Source: Serilophus lunatus
Lineage: Eukaryota; Chordata; Aves; Passeriformes; Eurylaimidae
Length of the DNA: 64,000 bases
Direction of reading: 5' to 3'
NCBI GenBank assembly: GCA_013399895.1
Contig: VXBA01002666.1
Location: 63,311-127,310, forward strand
Within the stretch, counting starts at the first letter, position 1, and each line of letters starts with the position of its first letter. Under the pieces are notes generated by a model, which was not told the origin of the DNA, did not search any database, and saw only the letters and a program-made list of their open reading frames with translations. Shown piece by piece: positions 11,655-23,027 of this stretch. Made by a program: the position numbers and the translations under genes.

Positions 11655-14600
11655 GTGTACAGAGTTTTATTTAGCTCTACATTGTAGATAATGCTTTGAA
11701 AAATTTTGAAAAGAAACAGAAAAATCTCATAAAATGTTAATTCCACCTTTCTTCTTCAACCTATCTCAAATTATCTTCTCTATGAACCTGTCATATATAA
11801 ATATATATACATATATGTAAAATACATTTTTATATATATAAAATATGTTCATATATATGCATGAACATAAATGCAGATCCAGAGTTAGAGAAAGTTGAGG
11901 AGGTTATTCAGCAAAAATTAAAAACAAAACATAGAACACTGTTAAACACGGATACTCACTCACTGGTGTTGAGTATCACCAATTTTTTGATCAAATCTTT
12001 ATGTCCATGAAAGCAATCACACATGCTGTAAACTTGCAGTGGAAAAGTAGTTCTTGTGAACACTTGACAATGTAGCTGGTATGTTTTTAAAAGGACAGAG
12101 AAAAGCACTTTTATCCTAACACTGTAGGCTTCCTGAGAAAAGCTTACAAGGGAAGCACTATCAATGTTATGAATCAATAGAAAGAAAAATCAATAAAGAA
12201 CAAGAGGCATTGACCTTGCATAATAAACCTCTTTTTCTTGTGTCCTGAGTACATATTAATTGGTCTTACAATACCTATTTAGGAACACTAATATTAAGCA
12301 TCTGTAGCAAAAAAACATCGGCCTTGCTTTCAAAGATTTAAAAAATGCAAAATTATAGTTCATAGCATAAGGAATTGCAGTGTGTCTAGCTCATAGCAAA
12401 AAGATCCAATTCAGTTTTGCAAATATCTTGCACCTATTCTGAATTATAAGTCTGTATCAAATAAGGCACACAGGTGATGCAGAAGAATAAGTAGCTAGAT
12501 ATCTTTTGCCATAAAATTACATAAGCTATTGTTTATGTTGTTGTCCTACATAATTTTTTTTGCTCCTTGCAATGCTATTTAAACCAAATGATCCTTAATA
12601 GAACTAGAAATATGACCCAATTCTATCTACAAAACTTTAAAACATAAAAAAAAAATTAAAGAAAAAAAAAATAAAGTACTGCCTAGAGTACATTTTTAAT
12701 TAGTGAACTGTTGCCAGTATTATGAGACCTGGAATTTGCTCCAATGTAATGATACTAGGATGCGTGGTAGTCTGCTGAGGTATTTTCTCAGTTTTGGTTA
12801 TTTTAATCCATCACAAAGAAGCAGGATTCTATGGGATACAAACATGAGGTCAAATCATAAATCATAAATTCTTCATTCTTTAAAAAAATCTCATAATCTG
12901 AGATACGACATTTACTTGATTGTGTCCTAAACTGTTTTTTTTATAATCTACAGGATCTCTTTTTCTGTAATGCTTAGTGTTTCTACTTCAGAAATGTCAT
13001 TTTTAGCACATCCTGAAATTTACATTTTAAAATGAAAATATGCACTGCAAAAACTAAAATTTGAGCATCACAGAGAGAATGACTTCATGTCTCCCCCAGG
13101 TTCAGGTCTCATTATGTATGAATCTTAAGAATTACCCTTATGGTAATACATATTATTCTGCCTTAGTGGTATGAGTCACTTGCCTCAATCTTTTAGAAAC
13201 TCTCAAGTAGTATGAAAAATGAATGAGAAATGTGTAGTGTGTTAACTCCAGGAAATGTTTTATGTCCTGTGCGATACAGACGTTCTTGTCTAGTCTTCCA
13301 GCATAATTTTGCCAGTTACTGCTTAGTGTAAAAACAATTTTCTATTGGTTTTAAGTAAGACCGTTCCTGGAAGCTCAGAGACCTTTCAAACAATGTTTTA
13401 CAGGCAAATTTCTATCATGACTCTAGTCATAATTTTGGGATCTTCATAAAAGTAACAGTAATCTAAAGTAAAAAATAAAATGAAAGACCATAAAGAAAAA
13501 CAAAAGACAAAGTTGAAAGGAAAGCAACAAGTCTATTTCTGGTTTCTCAGTATATTAAATGCTATTAAAGAAAATTTTGAAGGCAAGTACAAATCCAAGC
13601 AAATAACTATTCTATAAGGCACTTTCTAAGGAAAGTTGTCCTCAAAAATTAGGTTTCACAGAGTATCAGAAATGTTTGTTTACTTATAGAAATAAGACTC
13701 CTGTCCTCTAAAATTTTACCACTGAGTAGCATCATATTTCTGTAAATCATAGAGAAAACTCCATGCTTAAGGATCTGAAGTATATGGAGGATTTTTAATG
13801 AACATTTAAAAAAACCCTCTCTGTGCTTCTTAATATGCTTATACGAATTTCTAACTCCTATTAATAAAAATTGTCTTGAAACTAGTTCATTGGTTACCCT
13901 TTAGTTTTGAGATTTTTTTTCTAAAGAGATCTTATTTTTGGTCCTTTTTTACCACTTTTATCACTCTCTCAGCTTTTAAGGAAGTGACACAGGAGAATTA
14001 TACATCCCATGTGGAAGATATGTAGGTCCTCTCTTCATTGGAGGACCTGCATAGTTTTTATTAAATAAAATAGTCCTCTTGTAGCTCTTTCTCACAGCTG
14101 TAACTGGCCAGCAGATCAGGAGTATGCAAGGGAAATGTGAATCATCCACAGATAATCTAAATCTATTTTTAATCTGCACTTTTACTAGACAGAATAGTGC
14201 TTGTCATATATTTATGATTTTTTTTTCATTTTGAGAAATTCATGTAATTCAGGAGACAGGGGGAACAACATTAGTATTTCTGTAGAATTGACTGATATGA
14301 TTCTGAGATCATTAACAGATGAGATCGACAGCTAAAAGAGAAAAATCTGTTCTTTATTGTTAGTGAAGTAAATAGTTCTTTTTCCAGTCAAAAGAAAATC
14401 TGAACCCAAAAATTAATATGGCATGAGACAATTGTTGCATATGTCTGAGGTTTAATGGATTAAAGAAAGACGTGACTTTGGTTAAAATACAAAAATAAGA
14501 AATTTTTAGGAAATTCCTGAAAAAAAATCTTAAGAATCTTAATTTTACTCCTAACCTTTAATTAACAGCTTTAATTCTCCAAAGAATTGAAAATAACACA

Positions 14601-14685
14601 CAACAAGTCTAAAAGTTGCTATGTTACTGTAGCTCTAAATACTTACACATTCTTTGAGCAATGAAATCATAATATAATTTAGTAT
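11655..14685. other. Unique AT-rich DNA with an (AT)n-rich patch
   Basis: An alternating purine-pyrimidine AT patch occupies 11792-11870 and includes nested inverted repeats such as ATGTTCAT...ATGAACAT. An interrupted poly(A) lies at 12643-12673. No exon or repeat family is recognised in the remainder. Confidence 0.4.
11792..11870. repeat. (TA)n-rich alternating tract with inverted repeats
   Basis: Dense ATATAT sequence able to extrude as cruciforms; includes ATGTTCATATATATGCATGA, which pairs with itself. It lies 140 bp right of a CR1 tail. Confidence 0.6.
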
Positions 14686-15116
14686 CATAATTCAGGTTGG
14701 AAATTATCTCAGGATAACTCTAATCTAGAGTTCATTCTGTTCAGAGTAGGGTCACCCCTGATGTCAGATAACAGCTCAGAGCTCTATATAGTTGGGTCTC
14801 ACAGCCACCAAGGATAGGGAGAGATTGGAGCAGCCAGCTCCCACTGTGTGACAGTCCACACAGGGAAGTTTCCTTCTTATATCCTGTGTGTATCTCTCTT
14901 CTAACAAATAGCTCCATTTTCTCCTGTGCACCCCTGGGAAAAGGCTGACTTTAATTCCTCAATATCCCCTGCATTGGCTTTGAGGCAGATGTTCAGTTCT
15001 CCTGAACTTGTCCCTTCTCCAGGCTAAACAAACTCAGCTCCCTCAGCTTCTCCTCACAGGCCATTAGCAATTCGTGGTGGCCCTCCATCTAGTTCACTCC
15101 AGTTTATTAATGTCTA
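14686..15116 (-). mobile_element. CR1 LINE 3' end, minus strand, diverged
   Basis: Read on the minus strand, this ends with a decayed GATTATGATAC-type CR1 terminus near 14690. On the plus strand the typical complement is visible: TTCAGGTTGGAAA near the left end, a CAGTCCACACAGGGAAGTTT-like block in the middle, and the block CTTCTCCAGGCTAAACAA followed by AGCTCCCTCAGCTTCTCCTC near 15013-15056, which is the antisense of the CR1 reverse-transcriptase C-terminal region. Many substitutions indicate an old copy. Boundaries are accurate to about 10 bp. Confidence 0.8.
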
Positions 15117-16994
15117 GTGGCTATAGGGGACCCAAAATCAAAAAAAAAATATAAAAATCTCAGGGAAATATGTAACTTTTCCTGACTGTCTCATAAAATA
15201 GCTTGCTAGAATGAAAAAGTAGGCCAAACAGCAGAGCTAGAATAATCTCTATTTATTATACTACTTACTACATACACCTTTGTTGCTTGCTGTACAAATT
15301 TTTTATAGAATGGGCCTCAGACATCTCAAAAGACATTGTGCATTAAATATGCAAAATGCTTATGTATTTTTTTCTTAAAATCAAAGTTTTATGAAACTTA
15401 GTCTATCTTTGATTTCAAATATACAAAATTTAGATCAGGATCATTACTGATCATCAAATATTTCCAAAATAGTTTTGAGTAAACTCATTGACAATGCATA
15501 ACTTATTATCTGAATTGTGTGGAATGTTCATTCTCACATGCCTTCATCTGAAAACAAGTTAAACTATCACTTTGAATAAGTATTTCTTTGAGTGGCTAAG
15601 ATCACATGAGCTTACTAGCTCAGAGCAAAATTTGACAGGGAAAAATTGTGTATGTAACGTTTTTTACACTCATTATACATATCATGATAATTTGCAATAC
15701 AGTAATCTACTAATGCAGATCTGAAAGTACACACTCAGGATATCTTCTTGTTTGGTTTACCAAGACAAAATATGACTGAAATGAAAGTCACTTCGCTAAG
15801 AAAAGTGTAAAGTTATCATCTAGCATGTCACTGAGTTATGTGTCCTACAGATTTTTCAGTCAAGTGATATATTTTAGAAATCTGTTGTAAAATTCCCTGG
15901 CATTAATAAAGAAATTATACACATATTGGTATTGACAGTCTTTTGTTGTGAAATGTATAAAACATTTACAGATTATCTACACTGTGCTATTGCTTCATTC
16001 TGTGTCACTGTAGTATGAAAAACACCTCTGTTCTTTCCCCTCTACCTCATTTTCAAAAGGGAATAAGACCACCTGATCCCTGCTAGCTGCTGCTTCGACC
16101 TAAGTAAAGAGGTGCAAGTCTCTATCACAGCTGGAGCAGGCTGGGCAGGAAGAAAGAGAAGAGAGAGAAGAAAGAGAGAAAGGAGAGTGAAGAAAACAGA
16201 TGTTTATAAATTGAACTTTGCTATACCTCTGAGTTAGACAGGAAAATATTGCTATTTCAGTTGAATCACAATTAAAAAAAATAGTTCTTTTTAGTCAACA
16301 GATAAGTCAGTGAGTGGACACAGAGAGTAACAGAAACTTCATGCAACTGCTATTATGTGTTAAGTGTGGGATTCAGAAGGAGTGAAATTTAATGCATTAT
16401 AGTTTATTTTATCATTACATTAGAAGATATGTTCAAAGTTTTTTCCTTAAGAGATTCATTCAATTCTGTACCTTGTTTTTCCCATTCATTCAGCTAGGTG
16501 CTGGAACTGTGGAATAACTGAGGAATGGTTCAGTCATATTTATAGACACACATATATATGCTTTTATATATTGACAGATATAAATGCAAAAAGAAAATTA
16601 TATTCTAAAAATAGTTATCTAGCTTGAACTTCGAAAAATCTAACAAAAACATTATATTATTCATTAGCATTTCTGTGTTTGAATTCTGAATAGAATTCCT
16701 ATTTTCATTATATAGTGTAACTTTCTCTGCTATTTTCATATTGCTTTCCAAGCTTAAATGGCAGACAGACTATTTTGCACTGAATGTTTACTGTACTAAA
16801 TATTTCCACTATGTCCTGTTAAAAGAACCATTTTGTTTAACAGCCCAGTTTTACTGTGTTTAACAATATAAGAAATAAATGTAAAATATAAAATCCTAGA
16901 ATATGTTAATCAGGAAAATTACAGTTTCCTATGCTATCCAGAACTTCTCCATGGAAACAATATTAAGGTATATACAAAACAAATAAGTGATCTG
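15117..16994. other. Unique AT-rich DNA with a GA-rich tract
   Basis: A purine-rich GA/GAA tract occupies 16147-16197. No gene or mobile element with recognisable ends was found in the rest. Confidence 0.4.
16147..16197. repeat. GA-rich purine tract
   Basis: About 50 nt of GA/GAAA on the plus strand with almost no pyrimidines, a potential triplex-forming polypurine run. Confidence 0.65.
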
Positions 16995-17610
16995 AGACAG
17001 CCATCACAGCTTCAGTAAGGGCAAATCATGCTTGACCAATCCAGTAGGCTTATATGATGGAGTGACTGCAGCAGCTGACAAGGGAAGAATGAGCAATGTC
17101 ATCTACTTAGACTTCTCTAAGGCCTTTGACACAAACCAAGATGACATCCTCATCTCCAAACTGGAGAAACATGGATTTGACAGGTAGGCTACTCAGTGGA
17201 TAAGGAATTGGCTGGGTGGAGACACAGACAGAGTGCTGTCACCAATGTCCGGGTGGAGGATGCTGTTGGGTTGCGTCCCTCAGGACACATGAGTCAGGTG
17301 CTCTTCAATATCTTTATCAATGACACAGGCAGCGAGATCAAGGATGCCCTCAGCAAGTTTGCAGATGACACAAAGCTGAAAAGTGCAGTTAACGGAAGGG
17401 ATGCCATCCAGAGGGACCTAGACAAACCTTAAGAAGTGGGCCCATGAGAACCTCATGAAGTTCAACAGGTTCAAGTGTGAGGTGCTGCCCCTGGGTCAGG
17501 GCAATCCCAGACATAAGTACAGCCTGGTAGAAGTCACTGAAAGCAGCCCTACAAAGAAAGACTTAGGGATTTCTGGTGGATGAAAAAGTGGACATGAACT
17601 GTCATGAACT
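16995..17610 (+). mobile_element. Outer CR1 LINE, segment A (reverse transcriptase region)
   Basis: This is the first of three pieces of one plus-strand CR1. It covers the reverse-transcriptase domain: the GACTTCTCTAAGGCCTTTGAC motif near 17110 encodes the DFSKAFD catalytic block, and the LFNIFIND and KFADDTKL blocks (codons within 17196-17432) include the FADD active-site signature. Frames are broken by small indels, for example after 17430, so no functional protein can be made. The CR1 alignment stops near 17604-17610 and resumes in phase at about 18411, where a second CR1 has been inserted. Confidence 0.88.
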
Positions 17611-17644
17611 GACATGACTCCTGGAAAAGCTGGCAGCTCGCGGC

Positions 17645-17968
17645 TTGGACAGGAGCACTCTTTGCTGGGTTAGGAACTGGCTGGATGGTCGGGCCCAGAG
17701 AGTGATGGTGAACGGTGCTGCATCCAGCTGGCGGCCAGTCACCAGTGGTGTCCCTCAGGGGTCTGTGCTGGGACCAGTGTTGTTCAATATTTTTATTGAT
17801 GACATGGATGTGGGTATTGAGTCCTTCATCAGTAAATTTGTGGATGACACTAAGCTGGGAGCTTGTGTCGATCTATTGGAAGGAAGGAGAGCTCTCCAGA
17901 GGGACCTGGATCGGTTGGAGAGCTGGGCAGTATCCAATAGGATGAAATTTAATAAATCTAAGTGCTGA
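17645..17968 (+). pseudogene. CR1 reverse transcriptase fragment (nested copy)
   Basis: A 107-codon open stretch in the nested CR1 encodes the palm region of a non-LTR reverse transcriptase. Visible are NWLDGRAQRV, then SGVPQGSVLGPVLFNIFIDD, then KFVDDTKLG, then LQRDLDRLESWA. The catalytic motif is FVDD where active CR1 copies normally have FADD; the two aspartates are kept. The frame ends at 17968, far short of a complete ORF2, and upstream endonuclease sequence is absent, so it cannot support retrotransposition. The ATG is internal and not a real start. Confidence 0.8.
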
Positions 17969-18056
17969 GTCCTGCATTTTGGCCGCAAAACCCCCCTGCA
18001 ACGTTACAAGCTGGGGACAGTGTGGCTGGACAGTGCCCAGGTGGAAAGGGACCTGG

Positions 18057-18057
18057 N
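18057..18057. other. Single ambiguous base at a CR1 discontinuity
   Basis: The only N in the window lies exactly where the nested CR1 loses several hundred expected bases. This may be a collapsed assembly or polishing artefact rather than a biological deletion. Confidence 0.9.
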
Positions 18058-18410
18058 GGAGACTCAGAGGTGATCTTATCACTCTCTACAACTTCCTGAA
18101 AGGAGGCTGTAGTCAGGTGGGGGTTGGTCTCTTCCACCAGGAAGCAACGGACAGAACGAGAGGACACAGTCTCAAGCTGCGCCAAGAAAAGTATAGGTTA
18201 GACATTAGAAAGAAGTTTTACACAGAAAGAATAATAAAATATTGGATAGTCTGCCCAGGAAGGTGGTATAGTCACCGTCCCTGGATGTGTTTAAAAAAAG
18301 GCTGGATGTAGCACTTGGTGACATAGTCTAGTCAGGGTGTGAGGACAAGGGTTGGACTCGATGATCTTGGAGGTCTCTTCCAAACCAGTGATTCTGTGAT
18401 TCTGTGACAG

Positions 18411-18624
18411 TGTGTACTTGCAGCCCAGAAAGCCAATTGTATCCTGGGCTACATAAAAGACAGTATGGGCAGCAGGTCCAGGGAGATGACTCTGACCCTT
18501 TTCTATTATGAGACCCCACCTGGAGTCCTACATCCAGCTGTGGGGTCCTCAGCACAAGAAAGACATGGATGTGTTGGAGAACATCCAGAGGAGGGCCACA
18601 AAGATGATTAGGGAGGTGAAGACC
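18411..18624 (+). mobile_element. Outer CR1 LINE, segment B
   Basis: The outer CR1 resumes with the TTGCAGCCCAGAAAGCCAA block (antisense-free, plus strand), followed by TATCCTGGGCTACAT, GAGACCCCACCTGGAGT and GAGGAGGGCCACAAAGATGAT, the normal order of the CR1 C-terminal reverse-transcriptase region. It stops at GAAGACC (18618-18624), where the family B LTR begins, and continues beyond the LTR at about 20058. Confidence 0.88.
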
Positions 18625-20057
18625 TGTGCTAGTTTGAACACTAGGGGGCGTAATCAGGACGAGAGATGTAATGTAGGCAAAAACAGCTAACAGTTTATTA
18701 ATCTGGAGCTCTATAAAAACTCTAGGACCCCACTAAGGCACTAACCAAATATATCAATAGCAACACGACGATATTTGCAATATAAAAAACCAAAATTATA
18801 AACTGCTCCTCCAAGCAGGCTGGTGGCCTGAGGAGCAGAGGAAGAAAGGGCAAAGATGCCTCAGAGATAGTGTCTCTCAGTCCTCAGAGCCTCTGAAAGA
18901 CAAAACAGTGAAAAACATCCTCCCCTTGGGAAACCAAGGGGAAAGACACCACAGTGTTGCAGCTGGGTGGTGTTCTGCTGGCACGGCTGGGGCTCCAATG
19001 GTACTGTGAGGTGAGGGAAGCTGGGAGGGGCAGCAGCCGATGCATCTCGACCATGAGGAGCCAGCAAAAGGGCAAGACTTCTGGGATTCTGGCTTTTGTA
19101 TGCTGGCAATCTCACATTATTTCAGAGTCCTTTTTCTGAGTGTGCAGTTTTCCCATTGGTCAGCAGCATTGGGCACATCCCCTTTCCGAGATTGCAGCAC
19201 TCTTAGCAAGATGGTGCCCCCGCCAAAAGTGCCATGAGCTCTGGGATCCACAGCCCAATGGTGCTATTGCTGTCACCCGCGGGACACCTAGAGGTGCCAG
19301 CAGCACTGCCCGCGGGGCCCTTGCTGCCTGCAGGGACCCGCCACAAGCAGTGGAGGGGCCACAGGGCTGCTATGAGATTGGCCACCGCCACCCCCTTCTG
19401 CCAGCACTGCCAGGCACTGGCCACCCCATGCACAGCCAGAGCCACGAACCACATGCGTGGCAGGAGCCAGGACCCTCAGCTGCCTCGCCCCACTCCATGC
19501 TGCTCCACCGCCACAGCAGCATGAGGATAGGGCTGGCCACTCCACTAAAGCAGCGGCTGCTGCCCCAGCCCCACACCAGGACAAGGGTGACCGTGCCAGG
19601 AAGCAGCCGAGCTTGGTGGTGACACTCCACAGACGCTGAGCTATGCCAGGCAGCACAGAACTAACAAGGAACCGCACTCCTGGTCCTACGCCGCAACAGT
19701 ATGTGAGGTGTTGTGATGGCTCTGCAAAGCACTGGGATGCACTGGGCAGCACGGGACTCAAGCCCACTGCGTTCCTGGTCCTGGTGCGACGGAAGCACGG
19801 GGCTCCACACCATCCCACTGCATTCCCCAGTCCCTGCAAAGATGCGGAGAAGGAGTGGGGGAGCCCTGCTGCTCCACAGACGCCGAGACAGGAGTTTGGC
19901 CATGGTATGTGGGGGGAAAGGAACAGTTTGGTTCTCTGAGGGGACAGGGCTTCGACTTTTTCATGCTTCTTAAAAAAAATATGGTTTAAAAACGTTCAAA
20001 AAGACAAACACTCCAAATATCCCGCCACCCCCCAGAACCCAATATTAACCCATAAAA
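18625..20057 (-). mobile_element. Long GC-rich solo LTR, family B copy 1 (in CR1)
   Basis: A roughly 1.4-kb GC-rich block interrupts the outer CR1. Read on the minus strand, its last about 120 bases (18625-18745) match the ends of the LTRs at 30919-32551 and 37363-38611: an AATAAA signal (plus-strand TTTATT at 18694-18699), a GCCCCCTAGTG block, and a terminus of the AAACTAGCACA type. Its 5' half matches copy 2 (T/G-rich start, TTTAAACCATATTTTTTTTAA block). A CCAAT box (plus-strand CCCATTGGTCAG, 19152-19163), a YY1-like CAAGATGG (19207-19214) and a weak TATA-like box near 19091-19106 lie where a promoter is expected. The CR1 resumes after AAACC, and an imperfect AGACC/AAACC duplication is possible. 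The right boundary is uncertain by about 10 bp. Confidence 0.8.
19152..19219 (-). promoter_or_regulatory. CCAAT box and YY1-like motif in family B LTR copy 1
   Basis: On the minus strand, CTGACCAATGGG (19152-19163) is a classic CCAAT element, and about 45 bp upstream of it lies GGCACCATCTTGC (near 19206-19219), a good match to the reverse of a YY1 site. The TATA-like CATACAAAAG lies downstream near 19095. The order YY1, CCAAT, TATA parallels copy 2. Confidence 0.4.
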
Positions 20058-20470
20058 AAACCCTATCTTATGAAAACAGGCTTTGAGAGCTGGAGTTATT
20101 CACTCTGGAGAAAAGAATGCTCTGATGACACCTCACTGCAGTCTTCAGAGGGTGTTTAGAACCAATGGAGAGAAGAATATTTTATGTGGATAGACAATGA
20201 TAAGACAAGGGGAAACAGTTTTAGACTAGAATAGGAGAGATTTAGATTAGATATTAGAAATTCCTTACTGTGAGGGTCATGAGACTCTGAAACAAGTTGC
20301 CCAGAGAAATTGTGGATGTCCCATCTCTAGAATTGTTCTAGGACAGATTAAATGAGGCCTTGAGCAATCTGATCTCGTGAATGGCATCCCTCTCCATGAT
20401 GGGAGGGGTTGGAATGAAATGATCTTTAAGGTTGCTTCCAGACCAAGTCAATCAATGATTCTATGACTTT
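20058..20470 (+). mobile_element. Outer CR1 LINE, segment C with 3' end
   Basis: After the LTR the outer CR1 continues with CTTATGAAAACAGGCTTTGAGAGC and CACTCTGGAGAAAAGAA, then the ATTTAGATTAGATATTAGAAA and TTACTGTGAGGGTCATGAGAC blocks, and ends with GATGATCTTTAAGG-like sequence and ATGATTCTATGAC near 20455-20468. Joined to segment B across the LTR it reads without loss, which shows that the LTR inserted into an already fixed CR1. Confidence 0.88.
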
Positions 20471-22593
20471 GGACAAGCAATGGAAGCCTCTAGAAAGTAT
20501 ATATATATACAATAGTTCTATTTTTCCCCACTAAAATTAATTGGAAGAATGGGGCATTAGATCAGAAGACAATCCTGTATCATAAGGATATGTAAAAAAG
20601 GCATAGAAAGGAACTTTTAAAGGGCTCAGAGAGACTAAAACACAGACTCTTAACACTAGTTTTTTTCCATGTATACAAGTGCAAGATTATGCAGCAGAAA
20701 GGGAGGAAACAGCACAGCAAACACAGACCTGAGTAGCATAAGAAAGGAAGAGTTCACTGTAAAAGTGCATCGCATTTTCAGCTAATAGGAACTAACATGG
20801 TACCAATGATTTTCATGGGCCAGTCTTTATTGATTTATTGTATCTGAGAAAGCAATCCAGAAGAAGAATTGCTATAGGAGTGATATGTTTTCTTTTTGTT
20901 TACAGGAAAAGTAGATTTAGGTTATTTATTGTCCATTGTAGAGCATGCAGAACATTCAGACTGGAAAGAGCTAGGTGTATTTTTCCTCTTAGTCCTTGGA
21001 AACAAACAAAATCTCTCCTCTCTTGGTATAAAACACTATACAAGTATAGTTTGACGTGTAAAGAGCACAACAAGTGTTAACAAGGAATTTTATGGGAAAA
21101 AGTCTTTCTGCTTCATGAAACCACAGCTTCATGTTATCAACCCATCAGTAGCGGTTGCAATTTTTCAGGATTCTGCCTTTTTCACACTTGTTTGTTCCCC
21201 AGGAAAGATTACCACCCCTGTTCAATTCCATTGCTGTGCCATCTTACTATAACCTACATTTCCTGATGTGATCCACTGAAATAAATAAAAAGATATAGTG
21301 TGCTTTACTCTTAAACTGGCTTGTCACAGTTGTTGGGTTTACAGCAAGGCCACATAGCTGAATCAGCACACCTGAGGGTGTCATAAAACCTTGCAAGAGA
21401 TGGGGAGCAAAATATCTTAAATTGTATCCTCCAGTGGGACAGTAATGGAGAATGGAAGCCACAAACAGAAAGAAATTGGACCATGTCACAATCCCACATC
21501 TTTTACTAGCTATAAGAAAGCAATCAAATTTCTCTGCACATATCAGCTGCCAGCTGAGTCAGACTATATATCCTGGAGGTAAAAAACAATATAAGGAAGT
21601 AGAATCTTCACTGGTTTTGATATGAATTTTTTCATAGGATCACTGATCTTGAGTACACCTTGGTATCTCAGAAACTAATTTCTCATTACATATTATGTAG
21701 CAGTAAACAGTTGCTATTTAGAAGTAATCGGTTTTCAAAATCATACCAAACCCACTGGAAAGATCATGTGTAATTGCACATACTGTATATGTGTGTCAGT
21801 GGGCCTGTCCTATACCTAATGGCAGCAGTCAGATTTTTTGAAAGACTGAGCCACTACTACCCTACATTACTGGAAGTAATTGTGTAATCTATGCATTTAA
21901 TCAGTAATACAGCTGACAGATATATCTGTCTTTCATCTCTATGTATATAATCTGCTTCAGGCTATTCTTAAGCACCTTCTTCAGTCACTTTCTAAAATAA
22001 AGTTATTGCAGTCAAAATATATAACCTCTGGCATACAAAAATCTTTGGACATTGAACTCATTCTTTCAAGATAAAGAGGGAGGACAGCCCTTAACACCTT
22101 CAAATAACTTGCCAAAATATCACCTAAAGCAGTGGGATTCAAATCTAATTAAACATTTGACAGGCTTTAGAAACAAATGGAAATTGTCCCAAGCATGTTG
22201 GCAAGTACAAGATAAGAAAGGAGAGCTGTCTTCAAATCATTAGTAGCAGAATCATGAATTTCTTTCAGAAGATTAGATATCAGCTGGGCAAATGCTAACA
22301 CCATATTTCTAAGGCATTTAGACAACCCTGAAAATGAATTTTTGAAACTAAAATAAGACAGAGTTCAATTAACTGCATGCCATGGCTTTTTTTCAAATGG
22401 TCATGTCTTGAAGCAAATCCTGCAGACATATACTTCTGTACTATTCCCCTGAGCTTACACTTAAGAACCATTGGCACCACTGTGAGAAATGACTTTAATA
22501 TTGATCTGCTGCATAAGCAGTAAAACTACAACTGAGGCTTCCCACAAGAGAAAAATTCTATTAGCCAATTGTTTATATAGCTTACCATCTCAC
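20471..22593. other. Unique AT-rich DNA
   Basis: No gene or repeat with recognisable ends. A short (TA)n run lies near 20500-20510. Open frames of up to 80 codons are unremarkable. Confidence 0.4.
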
Positions 22594-22940
22594 TTAGAGG
22601 AGACCTTATTGCTGCCTATAAATTCCTTATAGAGGAAGAGAAGTGGCAGGAACAGACCTCTTCTCTGTGGTGACCAGTGAAAGGACTGAAATCGCACCAG
22701 GGCAGGTTTGGATTGGATATTAAGAAAAGGTTCTTCACCCAGAATGTGGCTGGCCACTGGAACAGTCTCCCCAGGGAAGTGGTCACGGCACCAAGCCTAG
22801 TAGAGTTCAAGAAGCACTTGGATGATACTCTCAGGCACATGGTATGACTCTTGGGGATGGTCCTGTGCAGGGCTGAGGGTTGGACTCAATGATCCTTTTG
22901 AGTCCCTTCCAATTTAGCGTATTCTGTGATTCCGTGATTT
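22594..22940 (+). mobile_element. CR1 LINE 3' end (second subfamily type)
   Basis: The segment begins in the CR1 C-terminal ORF at GGAGACCTTATTGCTGCC and ends with GGTTGGACTCAATGATCC, CCCTTCCAATTTAG and ATTCTGTGATTCCGTGATT. The motif CCAGGGCAGGTTTGGATTGGATATTA and the CACTGGAACAGTCTCCCCAGG block place it in a subfamily close to the elements at 47355 and unlike the ATTCTATGATTC type at 11381 and 20470. It is 5'-truncated. Confidence 0.9.
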
Positions 22941-23027
22941 AACGATCCTTAGGAAGCCTTACAGCTCAACTGCTGCTGCTGAAAAAAAAAAAAATCTGAA
23001 TCTCTTAAGGAAATGGATCTCAGCTTT

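Larger units (their letters stand above)
17611..18410 (+). mobile_element. Nested CR1 LINE (different subfamily) inserted in the outer CR1
   Basis: A 5'-truncated CR1 starts near 17613 within the reverse-transcriptase region and ends with the typical CR1 terminus, a doubled GATTCTGTG around 18390-18408. Its 3' sequence differs clearly from the outer CR1, pointing to another subfamily. It splits the outer CR1 so that the outer sequence continues directly at 18411. A large internal piece is missing at the N in 18057: sequence jumps from the GGAAAGGGACCTGG block to the GAGGTGATCTTATCACTCTC block, which in a complete copy are several hundred bases apart. A short direct repeat (CATGAACTG) near the 5' junction may be an insertion scar. 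Confidence 0.85.

Noticed and set aside
19288..19839. 183-codon open frame on the minus strand
   Set aside because: It lies inside the GC-rich family B LTR copy 1, overlaps long frames in the other phases, and has no recognisable domain. Stop-poor frames are expected at this GC content.
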